Positions 52,091 through 61,011 of a DNA stretch of 64,000 nt are shown here, one piece after another. Under the pieces are notes generated by a model. It had not been told where the DNA came from and made no database searches. It saw only the letters and a list, made by a program, of their open reading frames with translations. The DNA is from Gammaproteobacteria bacterium (lineage in GTDB: Bacteria > Pseudomonadota > Gammaproteobacteria > Pseudomonadales > Azotimanducaceae), in contig JAPOVK010000017.1 of the NCBI GenBank assembly GCA_026708185.1, forward strand, positions 248,001 through 312,000, written 5' to 3'. The position numbers were made by a program, and so were the translations under genes. How positions within the stretch are numbered: position 1 is the first letter of the stretch; each line of letters begins with the position of its first letter.

Positions 52091-54271
52091 GTGCCGGCTG
52101 CGGATCCGCAGAAACGCAGGATCACAACGCCGATTGTCCTGCAGATGCATGCGACGGAATGTGGCGCTGCCTGCATGGGCAGCGTGCTGGGGTACTTCGG
52201 ACGCTGGGTGCCGCTTCCGGAACTGCGCGAGAAGTGCGAGGTCAGCCGGGACGGCAGCAGCGCCGCGAGCATAGCGCGTGCGGCCCGGCACTACGGCCTC
52301 GAGTGCAACGGATTGAGCGTTCGCGCCGAACAGCTCAGGAAGCTGGAACTGCCCCTGATCCTGTTCTGGCAGTTCAGCCACTTCGTCGTCCTCGAAGGGT
52401 TCGATGCCGGCAACTTCCATCTCAACGATCCGGCCACGGGACGCCGAGTGGTCGCCGAGGACGATTTCATCCGGAGCTACAGCGGAATCGCGTTGCGATT
52501 CAAGCGCGGACCCGACTTCGAGCCCGGCGGCGAGCGCCCCGGCCTGTTCACGCAATTGCATGGCCTGCTGAGCGAGTCTCGCGGTGTCCTAGCGTTGGGG
52601 ATTGCCTGCGCGCTGCTGCTGACCCTGTTGACGCTTGTCGTACCCGTGTCGCTTGGCGTCTTCGTGGACGATGTCCTCGAGAACCGTGGTCCCTGGGGCG
52701 GACTGGTAGCGGCCCTGCTAGGCGGTGGGATCCTGGTGTACGTCCTGGCCCTGCTCAAGCACAGGTTCCTGCAACGGCTCGCGATCCGAATTTCCGTGAT
52801 CGGATACGACCAAGCCCTTTCGCGCATGCTCCGGTTGCCGGTGGAGTTCTTTGCCCACCGGCTGGTGGGCGACCTCACGGATCGGGTCTCGTCGATTGAC
52901 AGGATCGCGAAGAACCTGACGGACCGTTTCCTCGTCCTCCTCATCGACATGGCGATGAGCGCGATTCTGCTCGTGGCCATGCTGGCCTACGACGCTAGGC
53001 TCGCCCTTCTCGTCGTGGCACTAGCGCTCCTGCACGGCGTGCTTGCGCGCGCCCTCGGCCCGCTCCGCGCCGTGCGCAGCCAAGCGATGCGGCTCGAACA
53101 AGGCCTGCTGATCGGCGTCGGCATGCAGATGCTGAATCACGCGGACAACTTGCGGATGACAGGCTCGGACGACCGTTTCTACGCACGCTGGAGCGGGCAA
53201 CAGGCGCGCGAACTCCACGCGCGCCAGCTCTATGCCGAACTCGGCTCCGTCAACAACGCGCTGCCTGGCCTGATCGCGGTGTTTCGCGCCGCCGCGGTCC
53301 TGGCGCTGGGCGGCAGCCTGGTGTTGACGGGGGAGATGGGCTTGGGGACGTTGGTCGCGTTCTACATCCTCGCGGAGATGTTCCTCGCGCCCATCGGGCG
53401 GTTCCTCGAGTTCTCGGATCGGCGACAAGCCCTCGAGACCGATCTGCAGCGCCTAGACGACGTTGGCAGAGCCGCTGAAGACCCGACCACGCCTAGCCTG
53501 CGGAGTGCCGCCTCATCGTCCATCCCGACGTTCAACGGTCGGTTACAGCTCGCGGGTCAACTCGAGCTACGCGATGTCACTTTCGGCTTCAACCGGAGCC
53601 GACCACCGCTCTTGAAGGACTTCAACTTAGTGATCCGACCTGGCCAGCGCGTAGCCGTCGTCGGTCCCAGCGGTTCCGGCAAGTCGACCTTGGCGCGCCT
53701 GGTGGCGGGCGTCTATCGGCCGTGGTCAGGGGAGATCCTGTTCGATGGCTATCCAAGGGACGAGATTCCAGAGGAAGTCCTGCGCCGGTCCATCTCCATG
53801 GTGGACCAGGAGGTCGTACTCTTTTCGGCGTCTCTACGCGACAACATCACGCTGTGGAACCCGGCAATTCCGGACGAGCCCATCATCGCCGCGGCACGGG
53901 ATGCCCGCATCCATGACGAGATCCTCAAACGGCCTCTCGGCTACGCGACCCCCGTCGAGGAAGGCGGGGTGAACTTCAGCGGCGGCCAGCGGCAACGCCT
54001 GGAGATCGCGCGTGCGCTGACGGGTAACCCGACGGTGCTCATCCTGGACGAGGCCACCAGCGCGCTCGACGCGGCAACCGAGGAGGAGATCGACGATGCC
54101 ATGCGGCGGCGCGGCGTGAGCTGTCTGATCGTCGCGCATCGGCTCAGCACGGTGCGCGACTGCGACGAAATCATCGTGCTCGAGGGCGGCGTGGAGGTGC
54201 AGCGCGGCGTCCACGAAGAGTTGATCGCCGACGAGACGGGAACGTACTACAAGCTGGTCCGGTCGGGCTGA
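51917..54271 (+). CDS. NHLP-type bacteriocin export ABC transporter with C39 peptidase
   Basis: A peptidase-permease-ATPase, 784 residues from GTG 51917. C39 protease: catalytic Cys82 in HATECGAACMG, His155 in QFSHFVVLEG and Asp171 in HLNDPATGR, all present, so leader cleavage at a Gly-Gly-type site is expected. Six membrane helices follow (from about 235), then the ATPase with GPSGSGKSTLARL, SGGQRQRLEIARAL and LILDEATSALDA. The first 60-80 residues are Arg/Pro-rich and probably not translated: ATG 52001 or GTG 52091 would give a normal family start (TTPIVLQMHATECG follows). It overlaps the next gene by one base. Confidence 0.92.
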   Translation: MSGTSRSLGTGACRLRHAASGPRPLRPRMEQTPPVAYAPSGPRTVRGTRRVRASRPNRVPAADPQKRRITTPIVLQMHATECGAACMGSVLGYFGRWVPLPELREKCEVSRDGSSAASIARAARHYGLECNGLSVRAEQLRKLELPLILFWQFSHFVVLEGFDAGNFHLNDPATGRRVVAEDDFIRSYSGIALRFKRGPDFEPGGERPGLFTQLHGLLSESRGVLALGIACALLLTLLTLVVPVSLGVFVDDVLENRGPWGGLVAALLGGGILVYVLALLKHRFLQRLAIRISVIGYDQALSRMLRLPVEFFAHRLVGDLTDRVSSIDRIAKNLTDRFLVLLIDMAMSAILLVAMLAYDARLALLVVALALLHGVLARALGPLRAVRSQAMRLEQGLLIGVGMQMLNHADNLRMTGSDDRFYARWSGQQARELHARQLYAELGSVNNALPGLIAVFRAAAVLALGGSLVLTGEMGLGTLVAFYILAEMFLAPIGRFLEFSDRRQALETDLQRLDDVGRAAEDPTTPSLRSAASSSIPTFNGRLQLAGQLELRDVTFGFNRSRPPLLKDFNLVIRPGQRVAVVGPSGSGKSTLARLVAGVYRPWSGEILFDGYPRDEIPEEVLRRSISMVDQEVVLFSASLRDNITLWNPAIPDEPIIAAARDARIHDEILKRPLGYATPVEEGGVNFSGGQRQRLEIARALTGNPTVLILDEATSALDAATEEEIDDAMRRRGVSCLIVAHRLSTVRDCDEIIVLEGGVEVQRGVHEELIADETGTYYKLVRSG

Positions 54272-57210
54272 TGGACGCGGGGCCGCGCCATCCATCCGTT
54301 GCGGAACTCGCCGCCCGCTCCGGCACGGCTGTACCGTGTGCCGGCAACCTGCCGGTCAAGCTCGACGATCCGGACAGCGCCTGGTTCATCGAGCAGGGCG
54401 CGGTGAACCTCTTCGTTGTCGAGTTCGAGGATGGATCTGAGCGGGCGGCGCCGCAGCATCTGCTCCGGCGGGAGTCAGGCTGGCTGCTGCCCGGCGTCGC
54501 ACCCGACCACGGGGATGCTGGTGAAGCGACGTCGCTCAGTATCGTCGCCAAGGGGTTGCCCGGCACGCTCCTCAGGCGGCTGCCGGCGTCCGCCCTGTCC
54601 GAGGTGCATCCGGCGGAACTGGCGGACCAGATCGATACTTGGCTGAGCGCCTTCACCGACACGTTGTCGCGTTTCGCGGGTCGCCTCCCCCCTCCGACCG
54701 CCTTGGCCGAACCCGGCATGGCACGGACGCTTGCCCCCTGTGTTGTGTCCGCGCGGCGCGACGTGGTCTGGGTATCCGGCCTGCCCAGTGGCGCCGGGAT
54801 GTACATGGACATCGTCGACCCGTCGGAGCTGGTCGATGCGCGCGGATTGGAAGGAGCCGCGATACCGCTGACCCGGGCAAGCTGGCTCACCCTATTCGAC
54901 GAGGCAACCGTCCGCGGCCAGGCAACCCAGACGCTGGCGGCGCAGGGCATGCTGCAGCCGGCGCTGGCGGCCTTCCACGTGGTCGCCTTCGCCCTTGAGC
55001 GGCTCAACCGCCGTTTGGCCGTCGTCGACGAAGCGAATCTCGAACGGGCTCGGACAATGAGCCGCCACACCGCCGAGCAGGCTGCCCGGCAGCGGTTGTT
55101 CAACGTCTACGACCGGCCGCTCGAGCGTGATGCCCATGACGAGGACACGGCCCTGGCAGATGCCCTGCACACAATCGGCCGTCACCAAGGCGTCGAGATC
55201 AAGGTTCCGAAACGGTCCGGTTCGGTGGATTCTCCGCTCGACCTCAACGACATCCTGGATGCGTCAGGAGTTCGCGCCCGTCGCGTGCGCTTCCGGGACG
55301 AAGGCAAGTGGTGGCGCGGCGACAGCGGCCCGCTGTTGGCGTTCCGCGCCGAGAGCGGGCAGCCCGTCGCCCTGCTGCCCAGACTGTTCGGGCGCTACCG
55401 GGAGGTCGACCCGGTCGCCAAGCGCAGCGCCAACGTGACGGCGCATCGTGCCGCCGCGCTGCAAGACGAAGGCTGGATGTTCTATCGACCGTTGCCGGCT
55501 CGCGAGGCCAAGCCGACGGACCTGCTGCGCATGGCGCTGCATGGTTCGGCTGGCGACGTGGCGCGACTCGTGCTCGCCGGCATTCCGGGCGGCCTGATCA
55601 AGTTGCTGCCCGCGATCGCGCTCGGGTTCGTTGCGAATCAGGTCGTTGCCGGCACAGGTGACAGCGCGCTCTACGCCGTGGCCGTGACCCTCGCCGGATT
55701 CGGTTTGCTGGGCGCCCTGCTGCACATGCTGCAGAGCACGGCCATGATGCGGCTCGAGGGGCGGGCGGCATCCCAGGTCGAGGCGGCGTTCTGGGACCGC
55801 CTTATGCGCCTTCCTTCGAATGTCCTGCACGGCCGTCCCGCGGGCGATCTGGCCATGTCCGGCATGGCCTTCCAGAATCTTCGCGACGGCCTGCAAGGAG
55901 CGGTTGCCGACAGTTTGCTGTCGGTCGTCTTTCTGCTTCCGGTGTTCGGCGTCATCTTCTTCTACGATGCCGCGCTCGGATCCATCGCCCTCGGTTTCAG
56001 CGCGGCCTCGTTGTTGGTCACCGTGGCGCTCGGTCTGCGCCAGCTCTCGCCGCACGGGCGCATGATCCGCGCAATCCGCCGTGTGGCCGGCCGGCTATTC
56101 CAGATCGTGGGAGGCATCGCCCGGCTGCGCATGGAGAATGCCGAGGCATCGGCGTTCGCGATCTGGGCGGACGACTATCGCGAGCAGAAGCGCGCGGAAC
56201 TCGAGCTCGGAGAGATCGAGGGACACTCGCGGGCATTCGGCACCGCCCTTCCGTTGCTCGCGGCGGGCGTGCTGCTCTTGGCGGTGGTGGCGGTGGGTGA
56301 CCGGAACCTCCCCGTCGGCGACTTCCTGGTCGTCTACACGGTCTTCATCGCGTTCCAGTCCGCCATCGGCCGGCTCGGCGAGTCCTTGAGCGCGGTTGCG
56401 GCTACGCTGCCGGCTTTCGCTCAGATGCGTCCGCTACTCGCTGCCTCGCCGGAGACCGACACCGAAGGCGAGCCCGTTGACCGACTGGGCGGCGAAGTCC
56501 TGTTCGATCACGTTTCGTTTCGCTACGAGCCTGATGGCCCGTTGATCCTCAACGACGTGACGATTCATGCGCGTCCGGGCGAGTTCGTCGCCATAGCCGG
56601 CGAATCCGGTGCCGGCAAGAGCACCCTGTTTCGGCTTGCGCTTGGGGTCGAAGTTCCGACCGCGGGCGCGGTGTATTACGACGGGCGGGACCTCCGGCAC
56701 CTGAACCTGAAACAGCTACGACGCAAGGTCGGTACGGTGCCACAGGCCGTACGACTGCATCCCCAGGATATCTGGGACAACGTTGTTGCCCACCACGAGG
56801 GAACGACCACGGAAGAGGCATGGCAAATGGCCAGAGCCGCAGCCATCGAACGCGAAATCAAGGCGATGCCCATGGGCATGATGACGATGGTCGGAGATGG
56901 CAGCACCCTCCTGTCGGGCGGTGAGAGCCAGCGCGTCACCATCGCACGATCGCTGCTCGGCAGCCCGCGTGTCATGTTGCTCGACGAGGCAACCAACTGG
57001 CTCGACAACGAGAGCCAAGCCGAGGTCATGCGCAACCTTGCCGGACTGACGTCGACCCGAATCGTCATCGCGCATCGCCTTTCCACCTTGGAGAGCGCTG
57101 ACCGCATCTACGTGATGCAGGAAGGGACGGTAGTCCAATGCGGTACGTTCAGGGAACTGATGGAAGTCGAGGGCGCTTTCAAGCAACTCGTCAGCAGGCA
57201 GCTCGCCTGA
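54271..57210 (+). CDS. NHLP-type bacteriocin export ABC transporter, second subunit
   Basis: A 979-residue permease-ATPase partner without peptidase. The N-terminal third (about 1-420) is soluble and includes a cyclic-nucleotide-binding-like beta segment (DSAWFIEQGAVNLFVVEFED). Membrane helices from about 425 (GLIKLLPAIALGFVANQVVA) lead to an ATPase with AGESGAGKSTLFRL, LLSGGESQRVTIARSLLG and VMLLDEATNWLDNE; the last deviates from the usual DEATSALD. Starts on the last base of the first transporter's stop. Together they should form a heterodimer exporting a modified peptide. Confidence 0.92.
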   Translation: MDAGPRHPSVAELAARSGTAVPCAGNLPVKLDDPDSAWFIEQGAVNLFVVEFEDGSERAAPQHLLRRESGWLLPGVAPDHGDAGEATSLSIVAKGLPGTLLRRLPASALSEVHPAELADQIDTWLSAFTDTLSRFAGRLPPPTALAEPGMARTLAPCVVSARRDVVWVSGLPSGAGMYMDIVDPSELVDARGLEGAAIPLTRASWLTLFDEATVRGQATQTLAAQGMLQPALAAFHVVAFALERLNRRLAVVDEANLERARTMSRHTAEQAARQRLFNVYDRPLERDAHDEDTALADALHTIGRHQGVEIKVPKRSGSVDSPLDLNDILDASGVRARRVRFRDEGKWWRGDSGPLLAFRAESGQPVALLPRLFGRYREVDPVAKRSANVTAHRAAALQDEGWMFYRPLPAREAKPTDLLRMALHGSAGDVARLVLAGIPGGLIKLLPAIALGFVANQVVAGTGDSALYAVAVTLAGFGLLGALLHMLQSTAMMRLEGRAASQVEAAFWDRLMRLPSNVLHGRPAGDLAMSGMAFQNLRDGLQGAVADSLLSVVFLLPVFGVIFFYDAALGSIALGFSAASLLVTVALGLRQLSPHGRMIRAIRRVAGRLFQIVGGIARLRMENAEASAFAIWADDYREQKRAELELGEIEGHSRAFGTALPLLAAGVLLLAVVAVGDRNLPVGDFLVVYTVFIAFQSAIGRLGESLSAVAATLPAFAQMRPLLAASPETDTEGEPVDRLGGEVLFDHVSFRYEPDGPLILNDVTIHARPGEFVAIAGESGAGKSTLFRLALGVEVPTAGAVYYDGRDLRHLNLKQLRRKVGTVPQAVRLHPQDIWDNVVAHHEGTTTEEAWQMARAAAIEREIKAMPMGMMTMVGDGSTLLSGGESQRVTIARSLLGSPRVMLLDEATNWLDNESQAEVMRNLAGLTSTRIVIAHRLSTLESADRIYVMQEGTVVQCGTFRELMEVEGAFKQLVSRQLA

Positions 57211-57237
57211 CACCATCTTGGGCCACCCGGGACACTG

Positions 57238-58539
57238 ATGACCGAACCCATGGACGCCACGGCGCGGTTGCGCGCAAAGGCCGGGAGAGACCCGGACTTT
57301 CGCGCGCGGTTGCTCGCGAACCCGAAGCAGGCCATCGAGGAGGAACTCGGGCTGAAACTGGCGGAGGGGCACACGGTTCATGTCCACGAAGAGACCGACA
57401 CGGCAGCACACCTGGTGATCCCGCCAAAAGACAAGCTCAGTGCAGAGGAGCGGGAAGAAGCGAGGACCGGCGCCACATCGCTCGAGTTCCTGACGAAGAC
57501 GATGCACGATCCTGCACCTCCGAGGCGCGAACCAGCCCCCGTGAGCGTGTCTGCCCGCGCGCGGAAGGCGTCGCCCGACGCGTTGGCGGAGGCAGCGAGG
57601 GCGGGCATCCAGCGCGGTCTTGAGTTCCTCGAGTCCACCCTCGACGAGAACGGGGCTTGGCACTGCATCCGGTTCAACCTCGCAAGGCCCGAGGTTCCGC
57701 GACACTTCGAGAGACCTCCTTTCGTTTCCGCCCTTTGTGCGCTCGCCCTCGAAAGTTGCGACGAAGCGCGGGCCAGGACGATCTGCGCAGCGACCCGCGA
57801 GTACCTTGGCCAGACCATGGAACATCCTGGCTTCTGGCGCTACTACTTGCACCTTCCACAGGACCTCGACAGTACCGCACTGTGTGGAATGGTCCTGCGC
57901 TCGCACCCTTGGATCGCGCTTGAGCGGAACGTGCCGCGAATCCTGGCCAACCGCGACGAGGACGGTCGGTTCACGACCTGGGTGCTCGCCCCGGATGAGC
58001 CGGACGTGGTGGCGAGCTTCCGCATCGAAGCCGACCCGGTCGTCAACGCCAACGTCGTCGCCTACCTCGGCGACCGTCCGGAGACGGAGGATTGCCAACG
58101 ATGGCTGGAGACCTTGATCATGGAGGACGATGTTGAAGGCAGGTCCAAGTGGTATCCCGGCACGGTTACGGTCTACTACGCATGCACACGTGCCATGGTT
58201 CGAGCACAGCCGGCGCTTGCCAAGCTGCGTCCCTTGCTCGCCGATCGAATACTGGGGTTGCGCGATGCCCAAGGAGACTACGGCGACGTTCTGCACACCG
58301 CGCAGGCCGTCTCGGCGCTCCACAACATCGGAAGCCTCGGGAGGATCGACACGAGACGCACTGTTGACATGCTGCTGGCTACCCAGCAGGAAGACGGTAG
58401 TTGGCCGGAGCTGCTCGCTTTCGGGGATCAAGCGCTCAAGTGGGGGGCCGTCGGGCAGATCGGCCACGGTTCCGAGTCGGTGAGCTCCGCGTTCTGCATC
58501 GAAGCCCTTGCGCATCTCGAAAGAGCCCTAAGAGCTTGA
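57238..58539 (+). CDS. NHLP-leader domain fused to a terpene-cyclase-like toroid protein
   Basis: A 433-residue two-part protein. Residues about 7-75 read like an NHLP (nitrile hydratase alpha-like) leader: DPDFRARLLANPKQAIEEEL, GLKLAEGHTVHVHEETDTAA, HLVIPPKDKLSAEEREEART. A Pro-rich linker (90-115) leads to an alpha/alpha toroid of the prenyltransferase/squalene-cyclase type: QW-like units TLDENGAWHC, GLRDAQGDYGDVL and QEDGSWPE, and a DLDSTA motif (209-214) close to the DxDD acid of class II terpene cyclases, with the last Asp replaced by Ser. It lies between transporter and oxidase genes in the operon. The leader may recruit the YcaO protein. Confidence 0.8.
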   Translation: MTEPMDATARLRAKAGRDPDFRARLLANPKQAIEEELGLKLAEGHTVHVHEETDTAAHLVIPPKDKLSAEEREEARTGATSLEFLTKTMHDPAPPRREPAPVSVSARARKASPDALAEAARAGIQRGLEFLESTLDENGAWHCIRFNLARPEVPRHFERPPFVSALCALALESCDEARARTICAATREYLGQTMEHPGFWRYYLHLPQDLDSTALCGMVLRSHPWIALERNVPRILANRDEDGRFTTWVLAPDEPDVVASFRIEADPVVNANVVAYLGDRPETEDCQRWLETLIMEDDVEGRSKWYPGTVTVYYACTRAMVRAQPALAKLRPLLADRILGLRDAQGDYGDVLHTAQAVSALHNIGSLGRIDTRRTVDMLLATQQEDGSWPELLAFGDQALKWGAVGQIGHGSESVSSAFCIEALAHLERALRA

Positions 58540-58548
58540 ACCAGGCTC

Positions 58549-58571
58549 GCCCGATTGCCGGTCAATCGGGC
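58549..58571 (+). terminator. Intra-operon hairpin
   Basis: Perfect 9-bp stem GCCCGATTG / CAATCGGGC with loop CCGGT, ten bases after the toroid gene stop and 51 bases before the next start. No T tract, so it may attenuate, stabilise the upstream message or terminate partially. Confidence 0.5.
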
Positions 58572-58622
58572 CGATGCTAGGATGAATTCCAGCGGGAGTG
58601 ACGCCCCCGTGGAGCAACTGCC

Positions 58623-61007
58623 ATGGCGGAGCAGACGGTTGTAGGTGGTGTCCCTAACCAGGGCGAGGTGGTCGATCCGGGGCGTATCGAGCCCAAGTTC
58701 GCCAATGCCCTTCCGCACTACCTCCCGCTCGGCATCTTTCCACTGATTCTCCTCGCGGCTGTCCATGGCGGGTGGTGGCTACTGCCGCCGTTTCTCTTCA
58801 TGAGCGTGGCAGGACCGCTCGATCGCGCGCTGGGCCGGGATGGACGCACCATGGACCCGGCGGGAACGCCGGAGCGTCGACTGGTCTGGCACAACGTGCC
58901 GGTCTGGACGTGGGCCGTGCTGTGGCCGCCGACGCTCGCCTTCGGCATGTGGCAGATCCTGGTCGCGAATCCGTTCGCGGTCTGGGAAGAGGTGATCCTT
59001 GCCATCATCCTGACCATGGAAGCCCAGGCCGTGTTCGTCGTCGGTCACGAAATGGTGCATCGGCGCACGACCTGGGAACGGCGCTTCGGCGAGTTCCTGC
59101 TTGCCTCGGCTTCATACCCGCAGTACGCGACCGAGCATGTCTACATCCACCATGCCAAGGTCGGGACACCCCACGACGTCGGATCAGCCCCGAAAGGAGA
59201 GAGCTTCTGGAGGTACTTCCCCCGGGAAGTGGCAAGTAACTTGACCAACTCCTGGCGGGTTTCGGGTGAACGCCTGGCACGGCGCGGTCTTGCCCGGTGG
59301 CATTACAGCAACCCGTTCTGGCGGTACGGTGCCGCGCTCGCATTCTGGTATGGCCTCGTGCTCTGGATGGGCGGTGCCTGGGCCCTGCCGGTGTTCATCT
59401 TCCTGGGTTTGTCGTGCGTCTTTTCGATGAAACTGAGCAACTACTTCCAGCACTACGGTCTGCGCCGTGTTCGGCTGCCGACCGGTCGTTGGGAAAAGGC
59501 CTTGCCGCGCCACTCGTGGAGCGCGGACTGGAAGTTCAGCAACTGGATGTTCTTCAACATGCAGCGGCATGCCGACCATCACGCGATGGCGTCACGCCAC
59601 TATCCGCTACTCCAAGTGCCCGGGCCCGACGAGTCACCGGAGTTGCCGGGCACCTACTCCGACATGATGAACATCGTGCTGCGACCGAAGCGCTGGTTCG
59701 AGAGGATGGACCCATTGGTCGAGCAATGGCGCGAGCGGTTCTACCCGGAGATCGACGACTGGAGCGCGTACGACAGCCGCGTCACCTCGGCACGCCCCGA
59801 CGCCTTCGATGCGATCGTCGAGATCTTCGGCGCCGCGCCGCGGCTGGCGAGTTGGATCGAGCGCAACCCGGAGTTGCTGGACGTGCTGCATGATCGCGAG
59901 TTCACCGATTTGGATCTTCCGAAGGGTTTCGGACCGGATCCGGAATCCGAAGCGATCGCCAGGAGAGGTTTGGCGAGGCTCTATTGGACGCGCGAGATGG
60001 GCGTACGTGAGATGAAAGACGCGGCCAGCGAGTTACCGAGCGCCGACGCCAGGGAGACCGCCGAGGTGGTGCGGAACTGGTCGAACGACAAGGCCTTCCA
60101 GATCGGCATGCATGTCGTACGCGGGAACCTGTCGGCCCGGGAGGCGCAGGTCGCGCTGTCCAACCTGGCCGCAGCGTCGCTCTCGACCGTCCTCGCAGCC
60201 GTGGTCGCGGACGTCGTCGACCGGGTGGGAACACGGGGCGCAGCGGGGGTCGCCGCTGTCGCCTTGGACGACCTCGCCAGTCGCGAGGCGCATCCTGGTG
60301 TCGCGATTGACGTACTCCTTGTCCACGGCGGTTGGCGGCCGCGCGATGGCGAGCGCCTGTCCCGGCGTTTTCTCGACAGCATGCAGGCCCTGGGGCGGGC
60401 TAGCCTCTTGTTCTCCCCGGTTCCCAGTGATTCACCATGTTGCATGGCGCTGCCGCTTGACGACCTGGCCGCGCACTGCAGGAACTTGGCGGCGGGCGAA
60501 AGCCTGGCCCTCGCCCGGGCCGAGTGCATCTTCGAGTACGGGGATCTCGATCTCGGCCGCCGCTTCCAGGAGGCGCGACGCGAAGCCTTGGCGGGCTGGA
60601 GCGGCAAGGTCCGCTCTCGAGAGGCGCTTGCCGACCTGGCGGACACGGGCGTGTCGACCTATACGGTGATGCGTGGCGGGCTGGACGATGTCGAACGGGC
60701 GTCGCGGTTCCTGCAGTTGACCGATCCGGGGGCGTCTCTCGGCGACCCGGCGCCAACAGCGGCGAGGCTGTTGGCCGACCGTGGGGTCGACCCACTCGCG
60801 CAAGCTGCGGACTTGTGGCGCGATCTGCACGGCGTTGTCCGTCTCGTCGGTGGTGAAGGATTCGATGTGGCCTCGGCATGGCCCAAGGTCAAGGCGGTGG
60901 TCGCCGAAGCCTGCGGCTACGAGGACTTCGACGCGTTGAGTGCCGCGGTGGTCGAAACGGCGTCGCTTGCGGCCGCCGAGATCGATACTCTCGTCTCGCG
61001 CGGCTAG
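58623..61007 (+). CDS. AlkB-type diiron hydroxylase fused to a GlnE-like adenylyltransferase region
   Basis: A 794-residue fusion. Residues about 30-380: membrane hydroxylase with the AlkB histidine boxes HEMVH (142-146), EHVYIHH (171-177), NYFQHYGLRR (273-282) and MQRHADHH (313-320), plus about six helices. Residues about 390-794: resembles the GlnE glutamine-synthetase adenylyltransferase N-terminal half: WIERNPELLDVLHD, GLARLYWTREMGVREMKD, ESLALARAECIFEYGDLDLG and RFLQLTDPGASLG. The nucleotidyltransferase GSDxD site reads GVAID (559-563), so it is probably inactive. GTGGAG precedes ATG 58623. No such fusion is known to me. Confidence 0.82.
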   Translation: MAEQTVVGGVPNQGEVVDPGRIEPKFANALPHYLPLGIFPLILLAAVHGGWWLLPPFLFMSVAGPLDRALGRDGRTMDPAGTPERRLVWHNVPVWTWAVLWPPTLAFGMWQILVANPFAVWEEVILAIILTMEAQAVFVVGHEMVHRRTTWERRFGEFLLASASYPQYATEHVYIHHAKVGTPHDVGSAPKGESFWRYFPREVASNLTNSWRVSGERLARRGLARWHYSNPFWRYGAALAFWYGLVLWMGGAWALPVFIFLGLSCVFSMKLSNYFQHYGLRRVRLPTGRWEKALPRHSWSADWKFSNWMFFNMQRHADHHAMASRHYPLLQVPGPDESPELPGTYSDMMNIVLRPKRWFERMDPLVEQWRERFYPEIDDWSAYDSRVTSARPDAFDAIVEIFGAAPRLASWIERNPELLDVLHDREFTDLDLPKGFGPDPESEAIARRGLARLYWTREMGVREMKDAASELPSADARETAEVVRNWSNDKAFQIGMHVVRGNLSAREAQVALSNLAAASLSTVLAAVVADVVDRVGTRGAAGVAAVALDDLASREAHPGVAIDVLLVHGGWRPRDGERLSRRFLDSMQALGRASLLFSPVPSDSPCCMALPLDDLAAHCRNLAAGESLALARAECIFEYGDLDLGRRFQEARREALAGWSGKVRSREALADLADTGVSTYTVMRGGLDDVERASRFLQLTDPGASLGDPAPTAARLLADRGVDPLAQAADLWRDLHGVVRLVGGEGFDVASAWPKVKAVVAEACGYEDFDALSAAVVETASLAAAEIDTLVSRG

Positions 61008-61011
61008 CCAG

